DNA of 64,000 bases from Pseudoselenomonas ruminantium (GTDB lineage: Bacteria > Bacillota > Negativicutes > Selenomonadales > Selenomonadaceae): positions 43,095-107,094 of the forward strand of contig NZ_FOQK01000011.1 in assembly GCF_900113715.1 (NCBI RefSeq). Reading direction: 5' to 3'. Of the stretch, positions 15,655-24,373 are shown in pieces. The position numbers and the translations under genes were made by a program. The notes under the pieces are model-generated. The model did not search any database and was not told where the DNA came from. It saw nothing but the letters and a program-made list of their open reading frames with translations. The stretch's first letter is position 1. Each line of letters starts with the position of its first letter.

Positions 15655-17070
15655 TCAGTCACCTCCCATAATGACATTCTCAGCTAGCAATTTGATATCT
15701 TTCGGCAATATATCCAATTGCACATCACCTGCTTTAAGGCTGATTTTATCTTTGGCCAGCATTTCGATTTTATTTCCTTCCAGTATCACGTATTTATCAG
15801 CTGTAACTTTGATTTTGTTCGCTGTAACAATGTGAATCCCACTCCCTGACATGTCAATGAATGTATCTTGATGTTTCGTAATCAGATGCACGCTATTGTC
15901 GGTCAGCAGCAGTTCCTTGCCACCTGGAGCGCGCAGGGTTTTGTTGCGGGTATTGGCTGGCGGTGCGGCGTTTATGGTGCTGATGCAGAAGGCATCCTTC
16001 TCCTCCTGCGTGGGGAAGAATACGCGGACATAGTCGCCCTCACTTGGCATCACATACCAGCCGCTGCCATCGCTGGAGGAATAGGTCGTCGCGTATGGGA
16101 ACCACTTGTTTGCCGCTTCCTCATAGGCCGCATCGACTTCAAGGAAATGTACTTTCACTTTATCCTGCCGGACATCCTTTACCTGACCGGTCAAAACCAT
16201 TCCGGCACAGGTCGGGTTCTTCTGTCTGGCTGCCAGCAGGCTCTTTTCTCTAGCCAGCCGGTAGCGCATATGCAGCATACCGTCTAGCAATCGGCCTGAT
16301 ACCGCAGCAATGCGATAGGATTTTCCCTTCCAGGACACAGCCGTTCCCAGCGGCAGGTAATTGTCCGTCTCGACCCGAAGCGAGACAAAGTCTTCAGCTA
16401 TCGGCTGTCTGCCGGCCACGAGGGAATTTTCCTGCCATAGCTGCCACCTCGCCTCTTGATAGCGCCGAGAAGTCTCCACCCATGCCGGGATTTTTTCTTC
16501 TTTCGCCTGCGTTGGCAGTCCGATTGACAATCCGGGTTTTTCTGCCGCACAGTCTGTGAATACAGGCACGCCAAAGCGTGACGCCATCCGCCGCGCAAAC
16601 TGCCAATCAGTTTCATCCAGCTGCAGCACGAATTCGCCAATTGCCTTATCGGGCACATTCATGCGGATTTCCGCCTTGGTGTCCATGCCATTTTGCTGAC
16701 AGGCTGCCCGCAGGATTGCACCATACGTCTGCGTCAAATCCTGAAAGGACTTCCGCTCTTTCTGCAGATCCAGCAGATATGAGGTGTCAGCCAGCAGCAT
16801 TTTCGCCAGGCAATACTCTGCCGTTTCCTCCATATGTATGCGCAGGATATAGCCACAGAACAGCGTCTTTTCTCGGCCGTCTACGCCAGCTGCCGCAATC
16901 GTCACTAAAGTCTCTGCCGACTGCGGCATAAACCGCAGCATTTCTTCTTTGTCCACCTCAGCTGCCAGCTTGACGAAAGCATGGCAATTAGGGCGATGAT
17001 GGATGCTCATTTCCTGCAGCCGTTTTAGTTTGATGCCTTTGACTTGCAGGCATTGATGGATAATTTTCAT
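15655..17070 (-). CDS. VgrG/gpD-like contractile injection spike protein (second copy)
   Basis: 471 residues with the same architecture as the neighbour at 17067: gp27-like region (about 1-280), an OB-fold (GMVLTGQVKDVRQDKVKVHF), the conserved YSSSDGSGWYVMPSEGDYVR block, and a C-terminal beta-helix (about 370-470) ending VIMGGD. It overlaps the first copy by four bases (ATGA). Two different VgrG-like proteins in series may form a heterotrimer or serve different tips. The codon use is GC-rich like the housekeeping genes, in contrast to the PAAR and lipoprotein genes that follow. Confidence 0.87.
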   Translation of the reverse strand: MKIIHQCLQVKGIKLKRLQEMSIHHRPNCHAFVKLAAEVDKEEMLRFMPQSAETLVTIAAAGVDGREKTLFCGYILRIHMEETAEYCLAKMLLADTSYLLDLQKERKSFQDLTQTYGAILRAACQQNGMDTKAEIRMNVPDKAIGEFVLQLDETDWQFARRMASRFGVPVFTDCAAEKPGLSIGLPTQAKEEKIPAWVETSRRYQEARWQLWQENSLVAGRQPIAEDFVSLRVETDNYLPLGTAVSWKGKSYRIAAVSGRLLDGMLHMRYRLAREKSLLAARQKNPTCAGMVLTGQVKDVRQDKVKVHFLEVDAAYEEAANKWFPYATTYSSSDGSGWYVMPSEGDYVRVFFPTQEEKDAFCISTINAAPPANTRNKTLRAPGGKELLLTDNSVHLITKHQDTFIDMSGSGIHIVTANKIKVTADKYVILEGNKIEMLAKDKISLKAGDVQLDILPKDIKLLAENVIMGGD

Positions 17071-18485
17071 GCCTTGCCTCCTATTTCGATGGCCTTGGCG
17101 CCCATGCCGATTTCGTGGGCATCCATATGGATGTTCGAGTCCGCCACCTGCATCGTGATACTGTCATCGGCCTTCACTACGACGCCTTCCTTGCCCTCAA
17201 TATCAATATCGCCCTGTGAGGAAACGATTACGGGCCGGGTTGAGTAGACTTGTACGCCCTTGCTCTGCGAAATGCGGATAAAACTGTCTGCGGAGGTGCA
17301 GTCCAGCGTGATGCCATCTTCATCCATCAGCACATTGTTGCCGCCTGGCGCCCGGAAATATTTATTGCGTTCAGCTGGTGCCGGCGCTTGGTTGACAGCA
17401 CTGGCACCAAAGGCCGCCGCTTCGTCATGCGAGGGGAACAGGATGCGGACCTCATCCTGCGGCTCGGGCATGACATACCAGCCGCTGCCATCTTCCGAGG
17501 AATAGCCCGTCGAATACGGAAACCATGTGCTGCTGCCAGAGTCATAGCTGTCATCCATCCCCTCGAACCATACCTGGATACGGTCGCGTTCCACCGCCTG
17601 TACCTTACCCTTGCTTATCCTTCCGCCACAGGATGGATGCTGGCGCAGCGGCAAACGCAGTCCACGCGGATCAGCCAGTTCATAAGTCATATGCAAAAGC
17701 CCATCGCGCAGTGTGCCATATACCCGGCTGATGACATACGTTTTCCCCCGGAATTCCGCCGTATCACCCAGGCATGCATACACATCCGCTTCGCAGGTGA
17801 TACGCGCAAAATCCTGCATCAGCGCCTTCTGCCCCGCCTGCCCTTGATTCAGCCGATAACGCAGGTAGCTGCAGTTATCCTGCTGATAGACGGCTGCCGC
17901 CGCGTCCAGTTTGATGCTCTTCCCGCCAGCCGGCAGCCCCACGGACAGGGATGGCTTTTCCTCACGCAGCCGCGTGAAGACGGCTGTATGGAAATGCGAG
18001 GCTAGTCGCTTCGAATACGCCCAGGCCGTCTCCTGCATCTGCGCCAGGAATTTACCGATAGGCTTATCGGGCACGCCAAAGCTCAGATTCGCTTCTACCC
18101 CAGCCTGCGCATAAGCACGCTGCAAAACCTCCCGATAGGTCTTCGTCAAGTCCTGATACGTCTGATCCTGCCGCTTGATATCCAGCGCGCAGCACATATC
18201 GTTGAGCGTGCACGTGACGACAGCATAATCACCGTTGCATTCATAATCCAGCCCAACCAGATACCCGCAGAAAAACCGCTTCCTTTCTCCGCTGCTATCC
18301 TCTGCCCAAAGGCTTACGATCTGCTTATCGGCACGGGGAATGAAATGCTCCATTGCTGCAGCAGTTGTTTCCCCTGTCACTTTGACGGTTCCCAACGCAT
18401 TGGGCGCATGCCAAAGTTCCAACGACAGGATTCTCTGACAAGGAATCCCCTCCATATATAGTGATTCATACGCTATGCTCCACAC
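17067..18485 (-). CDS. VgrG/gpD-like contractile injection spike protein (first copy)
   Basis: 472 residues, closely related to the second copy along its whole length (LQMQETAWAYSKRLASHF here, LQLDETDWQFARRMASRF there). It contains the OB-fold segment KGKVQAVERDRIQVWFEG, the block YSSEDGSGWYVMPEPQDEVR and a C-terminal strand repeat (residues 380-470). VgrG trimers puncture the target membrane and carry effectors. It overlaps the upstream adaptor gene by 13 bases, so the order adaptor, spike, spike, tip is one operon. Confidence 0.87.
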   Translation of the reverse strand: MWSIAYESLYMEGIPCQRILSLELWHAPNALGTVKVTGETTAAAMEHFIPRADKQIVSLWAEDSSGERKRFFCGYLVGLDYECNGDYAVVTCTLNDMCCALDIKRQDQTYQDLTKTYREVLQRAYAQAGVEANLSFGVPDKPIGKFLAQMQETAWAYSKRLASHFHTAVFTRLREEKPSLSVGLPAGGKSIKLDAAAAVYQQDNCSYLRYRLNQGQAGQKALMQDFARITCEADVYACLGDTAEFRGKTYVISRVYGTLRDGLLHMTYELADPRGLRLPLRQHPSCGGRISKGKVQAVERDRIQVWFEGMDDSYDSGSSTWFPYSTGYSSEDGSGWYVMPEPQDEVRILFPSHDEAAAFGASAVNQAPAPAERNKYFRAPGGNNVLMDEDGITLDCTSADSFIRISQSKGVQVYSTRPVIVSSQGDIDIEGKEGVVVKADDSITMQVADSNIHMDAHEIGMGAKAIEIGGKA

Positions 18486-19003
18486 ACTTCTGCCTCCTTT
18501 GCTGACGGCACTTTGACAAAATGAACGCCCATCGGTCCCCGTGCCAATATCTGCTCAGCGGCCGCCAGGGAAAAGAACCAATACACGACATGTTTCCCCT
18601 CATACCTGGCCACCTGCCGACCCTGCAGGCATTCCGGATGGATCCGATATCCATCCCCGCGTATTTCCAGACAATCGGCAGACGGTAAATAAGGAATCCA
18701 ATAGGTTAAACTCTTGCCACGCGGGGCAGCCGGCAAAAGCGTCAAAGACTTTGTCTCCACCGCCGGAGCCAACGACCGGAACAAGGCAATCATTTTCTTG
18801 CCCACCATAAACGTGGGCGCAAACAGGAAATCGCAAAACTCCAAGCCGCGTTTTCCTTCATAACAGCCGACACGATCCTGTAGCCGAGCAAAATCCCGGC
18901 CCGTCATCATCGGCGGATATTCCCGCCAGGGTATTCCCGCGGGCCGGACAGGACACACGAGATCTTCATCGGGACGGAGCTGAAACCAAGGTTGCTCTAG
19001 CAT
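18473..19003 (-). CDS. First gene of the spike operon; Imm11-like fold suspected
   Basis: This 176-residue soluble protein is not clearly recognisable. The arrangement of a FLFAPTFMVGKKMIALFRSL helix, a YWIPYLPSADCLEI strand and a final helix with GPMGVHFVKV resembles the Imm11/DUF1629 group, where a C-terminal helix is followed by G-x-x-F. Imm11-like proteins occur in toxin-immunity loci. Here, at the head of a VgrG operon, it could equally be a spike-loading adaptor. It is the first gene of its transcript, with a candidate Fur box 54-73 bases upstream. Confidence 0.4.
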   Translation of the reverse strand: MLEQPWFQLRPDEDLVCPVRPAGIPWREYPPMMTGRDFARLQDRVGCYEGKRGLEFCDFLFAPTFMVGKKMIALFRSLAPAVETKSLTLLPAAPRGKSLTYWIPYLPSADCLEIRGDGYRIHPECLQGRQVARYEGKHVVYWFFSLAAAEQILARGPMGVHFVKVPSAKEAEVCGA

Positions 19004-19056
19004 AATCGTCTCCTCACATAATCCTAACTATAATCATTCCCTATAGAACTATAATA

Positions 19057-19076
19057 AATGAGAATTAGTATTCATT
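19057..19076 (-). promoter_or_regulatory. Candidate Fur box in front of the spike operon
   Basis: AATGAGAATTAGTATTCATT matches the 19-base Fur consensus at 12 of 19 positions by hand alignment. It overlaps AT-rich promoter-like DNA 54-73 bases before the first gene of the operon. A fur gene lies 5 kb away. Iron control of type VI loci is known in Proteobacteria. The match is moderate and AT-rich spacers give chance hits. Confidence 0.35.
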
Positions 19077-19121
19077 AAAAAGAATCTGAAAATACCGTGA
19101 GAATCTAATCCGGGCATAAAA

Positions 19122-19162
19122 AAAGCACCCCTCTATGTTGCGTGAACATAGAGGGGTGCTTT
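19122..19162 (-). terminator. Terminator of the fur-hemZ-hisS-aspS operon
   Basis: An 18-base perfect stem AAAGCACCCCTCTATGTT with its complement has a 5-base loop. On the minus strand it is followed by a run of T. It lies 27 bases after the aspS stop. Confidence 0.92.
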
Positions 19163-19189
19163 ACCACACAAGGTGGTCAAGCGCGGAGC

Positions 19190-20995
19190 TTACTGCTCCT
19201 GCTTATTCTCTTTTTTCTTGACAGCCGTGCGGATGGAGAGCTCGCGGAGCTGTTTCTCCTCAACCGGCGACGGTGCAGCCGACATGACGTCGCGGGCACT
19301 CTGGTTTTTCGGGAACGCGATGACATCGCGGATGGAATCGCGTTTTGCCATGAGCATGACGAGACGGTCAAGACCGAATGCCAGGCCACCATGTGGCGGC
19401 GTACCATACTGGAACGCATCCATCATGAAGCCGAACTTCTCATGTGCCTGCTCATAGGTAAGGCCGAGAGACTCGAATACCTTCTCCTGCAGCTCTGCGT
19501 TGTAGATACGCAGCGAACCGCCACCGACTTCGACGCCGTTGAGGACCATATCGTAAGCCTTAGCTTTTACGCGGCCCGGGTCGGACTGCAGATACTGGAT
19601 ATCCTCGTCACGCGGTGCCGTGAACGGATGGTGCATAGCCTTCCAGCGTTTCTCCTCGTCGCTCCACTCGTACATCGGGAAGTCGACGACCCAAAGGAAG
19701 CGCAGGGCATCCGGATCGATGAGGTTGCGCTCTTTACCCATCTCAAGACGGAGCTGGCCCAGAGCCGTATCGACAACGAGGCGCTTGTCGGCAACGACCA
19801 GCAGCAGGTCGCCCGTCTTAGCGCCCGTAGCCTCAGCGATCTTGGCAAACGTCTCATCGCTGTAGAATTTCTTGAACGGGCTCTTGATGCCCTCTTCGCT
19901 GTACTGGATCCAGGCAAGGCCCTTCGCGCCATAGATCTGGACGAACTTGACGAGATCATCGAGGCGGCGGCGCGGAATGTCAGCATAACCGTCAACCTTG
20001 ATGCACTTGACCATGCCGCCGTTTTCGATAACGGCGTTGAATACCTTGAAGTCCGAACCTTTGACGAACTCGGAGATATCCATGAGCGGCATATCGAAGC
20101 GGAGATCCGGCTTATCGGAACCGTATTTGTCCATAGCCGTATCCCAGTCCATGCGCTCAAACGGCGTCTCGATCTTCGCACCGATAGCCTTCTCGAACAT
20201 CTCTTTGGCGAGCTCTTCCATCAGGCCCAGGATCTGATCCTGATCCATGAAGGACATCTCGATATCGAGCTGCGTGAACTCCGGCTGACGGTCAGCACGG
20301 AGGTCCTCATCGCGGAAGCAGCGGACAATCTGGAAATACTTCTCGAAGCCAGCGACCTGCAGGATCTGCTTGAAGATCTGCGGGGACTGCGGCAGAGCGT
20401 AGAACTCGCCCGGATTTACGCGGCTCGGAACGAGGAAGTCGCGAGCGCCTTCCGGCGTGCTCTTGCAGAGCATCGGCGTCTCGATCTCGAGGAAGCCGTT
20501 GCGGTCAAAGAAGTCACGCATGATTTTCGTGACGCGGTGACGCAGCATGATGTTCTTCTGCATCTCCGGACGACGAAGATCCAGATAACGATACTTGAGG
20601 CGAATCTTCTCATCGACATCGACACCATCCTGGATGTAGAACGGCGGCGTTTTCGCCTCATTGAGGATACGCAGCTCAGCGCAAACGACCTCAACTTCAC
20701 CAGTCTCCATATTCGGATTGATGGTCTCTTCGCTGCGGGCGCGGATTTTACCGCGGACAGCGATGCAGAACTCGTTACGCAGGGACTCAGCCTTGTGGAA
20801 CGTGCCTTCATTCATGGAAGCTTCATCGAATACGACCTGCACAAAACCGGAACGGTCACGCATGTCAACGAAAATCAGACCACCATGGTCACGACGACGG
20901 GAGACCCAGCCGCACAGGACGACTTCCTGGTCAACGTCGGTTTTGCGAAGTGCACCGCAGTGATGCGTGCGCTTCATGCCTTGTAATGTTTCCAT
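19190..20995 (-). CDS. aspS: Aspartyl-tRNA synthetase
   Basis: This is a class II synthetase charging tRNA-Asp (and possibly tRNA-Asn). The 601 residues have an N-terminal OB-fold anticodon domain (about 15-105, with LCGWVSRRRDHGGLIFVDMR), motif 2 (FQIVRCFRDEDLRADRQPEF), the bacterial GAD insertion (about 290-420) and motif 3 (GLAFGLDRLVMLM) near residue 530. The length is that of the bacterial type. It starts at the base where hisS stops, the common Firmicute hisS-aspS pair. There is no room for a T-box leader between them. Confidence 0.96.
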   Translation of the reverse strand: METLQGMKRTHHCGALRKTDVDQEVVLCGWVSRRRDHGGLIFVDMRDRSGFVQVVFDEASMNEGTFHKAESLRNEFCIAVRGKIRARSEETINPNMETGEVEVVCAELRILNEAKTPPFYIQDGVDVDEKIRLKYRYLDLRRPEMQKNIMLRHRVTKIMRDFFDRNGFLEIETPMLCKSTPEGARDFLVPSRVNPGEFYALPQSPQIFKQILQVAGFEKYFQIVRCFRDEDLRADRQPEFTQLDIEMSFMDQDQILGLMEELAKEMFEKAIGAKIETPFERMDWDTAMDKYGSDKPDLRFDMPLMDISEFVKGSDFKVFNAVIENGGMVKCIKVDGYADIPRRRLDDLVKFVQIYGAKGLAWIQYSEEGIKSPFKKFYSDETFAKIAEATGAKTGDLLLVVADKRLVVDTALGQLRLEMGKERNLIDPDALRFLWVVDFPMYEWSDEEKRWKAMHHPFTAPRDEDIQYLQSDPGRVKAKAYDMVLNGVEVGGGSLRIYNAELQEKVFESLGLTYEQAHEKFGFMMDAFQYGTPPHGGLAFGLDRLVMLMAKRDSIRDVIAFPKNQSARDVMSAAPSPVEEKQLRELSIRTAVKKKENKQEQ

Positions 20996-22260
20996 TAACC
21001 TTTCACCTCAGCACATAGCTTTTCTATTATTGTATCAAAAGAAACCTTCTGCTGCTCGCTCTTTTCCATATCTTTGAGCATCACGCAGGATTCTTTGACT
21101 TCGTCTTCACCGATGATCAGCGCAAAGCGGGCATTGGCCTTGTTTGCCTGTTTCATCTGGGCCTTCATACTGCGGCCCGCATAATCCATACCAGCTTTGA
21201 GTCCAGCCTGGCGCAGCTGCGTCAGCAGCTTGAACGCCGGCCCCTGAGCCGCATCGCCAAGCGCTACTACATAGGCGTCCGTCTTCTTGTCCATCTCCGG
21301 CAGCAGGTTCTGCTTCTCGAGGGCCAAAAGGACGCGCTCAAGGCCCGTGGCAAAACCAACGGCCGGCGTCGGCTTGCCGCCGATTTCCTCGATGAGGCCA
21401 TCGTAGCGGCCGCCGCCAGCGACAGCACTCTGCGCGCCCAGCGGCGCGTATTTGATTTCAAACGCGGTCTTCGTATAGTAGTCAAGGCCACGGACGAGGC
21501 GCGGATCGAGCTCGAACTCGATGCCGGCATCGGTAAGATACTGCTGAACCTTGTGGAAATGCTCCTGGCACTCGTCGCAGAGGCAGTCCGTGATTTTCGG
21601 CGTATCGGCCATATACGGCTTATCCGCATCGGCCTTGCAGTCGAGGATTCTGAGCGGGCTGCGCTCGAAGCGGTCTTTGCAGTCGTCGCAGAGGTCGTCG
21701 AGCTTATCGCGGAAGTAGTCCTGCAGGACCTCGCGGTATTTCGGACGGCAGTGTGGGCAGCCGACCGAGTTGAGGCTCAGCTTAAGGTCTTTAAGGCCCA
21801 AAGAACGCAAGAAATCGATGGCGACCATGATGACCTCTGCATCAACCATCGGGTTCTCTTCGCCGAGCGCCTCGACGCCGAACTGATGGAACTCACGCAT
21901 GCGGCCGGCCTGCGGACGATCGTAGCGGAACATCGAGCCGATGTAGAAGAGCTTCACGAGCGAAGAATCGCCGTAGAGCTTGTTCTGCAGATACGCGCGC
22001 ACAGCCGAAGCCGTATTCTCCGGACGCAGCGTGATGCTGCGGTCGCCACGATCCTTGAACGTGTACATTTCCTTATCGACGACATCGGTGCCCTCGCCGA
22101 TGCCGCGATGGAAAAGCTCGGTATGCTCGAAGACCGGCGTACGGATTTCCTCGAATCCATAGCGGCTGCAGAGCTCGCGAATCTTCTGTTCAACATAATT
22201 CCATTCGCCGACTGTATCGGGCAGAATATCCTTGGTTCCCCGCGGGGCATTGGTTAACAT
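20995..22260 (-). CDS. hisS: Histidyl-tRNA synthetase
   Basis: This class II synthetase has 421 residues, starting MLTNAPRGTKDILPD. Motif 2 is FRYDRPQAGRMREFHQFG (about 111-128). The histidine-specific loop is LVRGLDYYTKTAFEI, and motif 3 lies in VGFATGLERVLLAL. The C-terminal anticodon-binding domain is present (about 325-420). An insertion with paired cysteines (CPHCRPKYRE, then CDDC and CDEC) suggests a zinc-ribbon-like element, as in several Firmicute HisS. The start overlaps the hemZ stop by seven bases. Confidence 0.96.
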   Translation of the reverse strand: MLTNAPRGTKDILPDTVGEWNYVEQKIRELCSRYGFEEIRTPVFEHTELFHRGIGEGTDVVDKEMYTFKDRGDRSITLRPENTASAVRAYLQNKLYGDSSLVKLFYIGSMFRYDRPQAGRMREFHQFGVEALGEENPMVDAEVIMVAIDFLRSLGLKDLKLSLNSVGCPHCRPKYREVLQDYFRDKLDDLCDDCKDRFERSPLRILDCKADADKPYMADTPKITDCLCDECQEHFHKVQQYLTDAGIEFELDPRLVRGLDYYTKTAFEIKYAPLGAQSAVAGGGRYDGLIEEIGGKPTPAVGFATGLERVLLALEKQNLLPEMDKKTDAYVVALGDAAQGPAFKLLTQLRQAGLKAGMDYAGRSMKAQMKQANKANARFALIIGEDEVKESCVMLKDMEKSEQQKVSFDTIIEKLCAEVKG

Positions 22261-23792
22261 TCGTTGGTTTCCCCCTGTTTTCCGTAGGCCTCTTCGAGAA
22301 GCTGCCTGCGTTTTTCGATATAGATATCCACATCACGCAGATACGTCACCAAATCCTTGGCATTGAACGACGACTTCATGCGCTTGCGCGCAAAATCGAC
22401 CACCTTGGTAGTCGCCGAACCGCCGATTCCAAGAATCGTCTGGTGCTCCTCCATGATCTGGATGTTATACATACCTTCGGCGCCAGGACGGCAGCAGCCT
22501 ACATTCTCGAGGTCGCCGGCCATATAGCCCTGACGGTATAGATAATATGGCACATAGCCATGTTTTTCGATAAATGACATCGCGACTTCCGACATCCTGC
22601 GCGTCTCCGCATCGCCGGGGAGGTCGACGTGACGTTCCTCCATGATGAGCTTCAAGCGCGAGCCGCGTTTGAGCGCCAAAGCGTGCAGCGTAATGTCGTC
22701 CGGCGCCAGCGCCGTGACCTTTTCCATCGTATCGCGCACATCGTCCGCCGTCTCGCCCGGCAGCCCCAGGATGAGATCCATATTGATCTCGGGAATCCCG
22801 GCCGCCCGCAAGGCCTTATACATATCGACAACAGCCTCCGGCGTGTGCTGACGGCCGATGAGCTTCAGCGTGCGCTGCTGCATCGTCTGCGGATTGACAC
22901 TGACGCGCGTGACATGATGGCCCGCCATCGCCTGAATCTTGGCCGGCGTGATGCTGTCGGGCCGCCCCGCCTCGACGGTGAACTCGACGACCTGGGGCCC
23001 ATAGAAAGCATTATATACCATCTGCAGCATATCCGCAAAATAGCGGTCCGGCAGTGCCGTCGGCGTACCACCGCCGATGTAGATGTTCTGGACGATAAAG
23101 CCATACTGCGTCACCGCGTCGCGCGCCGCCTCGAGGTCTTTGCGCAGCACTGCCATAAATGCATCGAGCTGCTTTTCCCCCGGCAGGATATTCGCCGGGA
23201 ACGAGCAATAGAGGCAGCGCGTCAGGCAGAACGGGATGCCGACATAGATGCTGATGGTCTTCTCATCCGAGGTCTTCAAAAACGGCAGCTGGCGGAAAGC
23301 CATCGGCGTGATGAGGCGGGCCTTCTGCTCACTGCAGGCAAAGTCCGTCATCAGCCGCTTGACGATAGCCTCCTCCTCCATGCCGTAGGAGATCCAGCGA
23401 TGGACGATCTTCGTCGGCCGGACTCCATGCAGAATGCCCCAGGGTGCCTGGGGCATTCCGAGCTCTTCCACAAAGATATGGTAGAGATTGAGCTTTATCG
23501 TGCGGTTGACAGCGGCCCGTTCCAATTCATCGCGCTTGCCTACAGCCGTACGGCTATAGGCAAGACAGCTGCCATCCGCCCGGAACAGCAGCAGTGTCGT
23601 CTGCATATGCACACGCTCGCCCTCGACGGCCTCCGCTGCCTGCGGCAGGCGTTTGTTGACAACCGATAGCTGCTCGTAATCATAGACACCGCGCCGCCCT
23701 ATCACCTCAACCTTGAACAGGCTCAGGACTTCGCGCGTTATCTTGGAAATGATTTCCTTCCTGGTGTTGAGCGTAAACGATCTGACCTTCAA
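22254..23792 (-). CDS. hemZ: HemZ-type oxygen-independent coproporphyrinogen oxidase-like radical SAM protein
   Basis: 512 residues. After an N-terminal domain of about 165 residues typical of HemZ, the radical SAM cluster motif CLTRCLYCSFPA appears near residue 191. IYIGGGTPTALPD and the HemN-like C-terminal part follow, with EINMDLILGLPGET. HemZ was described in Bacillus as a coproporphyrinogen III dehydrogenase of anaerobic haem synthesis. Related proteins can be haem chaperones, so the exact reaction is inferred. It follows fur by four bases, linking iron sensing to a haem or radical SAM function. Confidence 0.85.
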   Translation of the reverse strand: MKVRSFTLNTRKEIISKITREVLSLFKVEVIGRRGVYDYEQLSVVNKRLPQAAEAVEGERVHMQTTLLLFRADGSCLAYSRTAVGKRDELERAAVNRTIKLNLYHIFVEELGMPQAPWGILHGVRPTKIVHRWISYGMEEEAIVKRLMTDFACSEQKARLITPMAFRQLPFLKTSDEKTISIYVGIPFCLTRCLYCSFPANILPGEKQLDAFMAVLRKDLEAARDAVTQYGFIVQNIYIGGGTPTALPDRYFADMLQMVYNAFYGPQVVEFTVEAGRPDSITPAKIQAMAGHHVTRVSVNPQTMQQRTLKLIGRQHTPEAVVDMYKALRAAGIPEINMDLILGLPGETADDVRDTMEKVTALAPDDITLHALALKRGSRLKLIMEERHVDLPGDAETRRMSEVAMSFIEKHGYVPYYLYRQGYMAGDLENVGCCRPGAEGMYNIQIMEEHQTILGIGGSATTKVVDFARKRMKSSFNAKDLVTYLRDVDIYIEKRRQLLEEAYGKQGETNEC

Positions 23793-23796
23793 GAGC

Positions 23797-24240
23797 TTAC
23801 TGACACTCCTTGCAGATGCCGTAGAACTTCACCTGATGGTTCTCGACATGGAATCCCATCTTCTGCTCGATATCATATTCAAGGTCTTCGAGCAGGTCAT
23901 CCTCAAACTCCGTGACCTTGCCGCATTTCGTGCAGATCAGATGGTGATGATGATGCTCCGACGGATTCGTAGCATTCACCTCGTAGCGGCTGCAGCCATC
24001 GCCGAACTCCATCTTCTGCAGGATACCCAAATCCGATAGCAGCTCCAGGCTCCGGTAGACCGTCGCGAGGCCAATCTCAGACTTCCTGTCCCGCAGGATG
24101 CCATGGACATCCTCGGCCGACAGATGCTCGCCCGGATGATCGAGGAAAATCTGCAGGACCGTCTGGCGCTGCGGCGTCATCTTATGCTGCCGTGCCTGCA
24201 AACGCGCCTTGAGGTCTTCCATCGTAAAAGTTTGTGCCAT
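23797..24240 (-). CDS. fur: Fur family ferric uptake regulator
   Basis: 147 residues: N-terminal winged helix (TPQRQTVLQIFLDHPGEHLS, IGLATVYRSLELLSDLGI), then the dimerisation and metal domain with EHHHHHLICTKCGKVTEFED and closing FYGICKEC. Both CxxC pairs of the structural zinc site are present. The sequence after the first pair (EDDLLEDLEYDIEQ) resembles Bacillus Fur more than PerR or Zur, so iron is the likely signal. It heads an operon with hemZ, hisS and aspS behind a strong promoter at 24307-24335. Confidence 0.88.
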   Translation of the reverse strand: MAQTFTMEDLKARLQARQHKMTPQRQTVLQIFLDHPGEHLSAEDVHGILRDRKSEIGLATVYRSLELLSDLGILQKMEFGDGCSRYEVNATNPSEHHHHHLICTKCGKVTEFEDDLLEDLEYDIEQKMGFHVENHQVKFYGICKECQ

Positions 24241-24306
24241 AATCTCAACTCCTTACATTGCTCTCATTTATGATCAGCCTATGTCGTAATTCATTCAAAT
24301 ACTAAC

Positions 24307-24335
24307 ATTATACCGTAACAAACATTAAATATCAA
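24307..24335 (-). promoter_or_regulatory. Promoter of the fur operon
   Basis: On the minus strand TTGATA (24330-24335), a 17-base spacer and TATAAT (24307-24312) form a near-consensus housekeeping promoter. The predicted start is about 60 bases before the fur ATG. Confidence 0.75.
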
Positions 24336-24373
24336 ACGAATTACCAGCAAACTGCCCAATTTCACAGAAAATA

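Noticed and set aside
19142..20986. A 614-codon plus-strand open frame opposite aspS
   Set aside because: It is the antisense shadow of aspS. The minus-strand product is a full-length synthetase with all motifs. The plus frame has no family features.
21780..22300. A T-box leader for hisS or aspS
   Set aside because: The genes overlap or touch, so there is no leader space.
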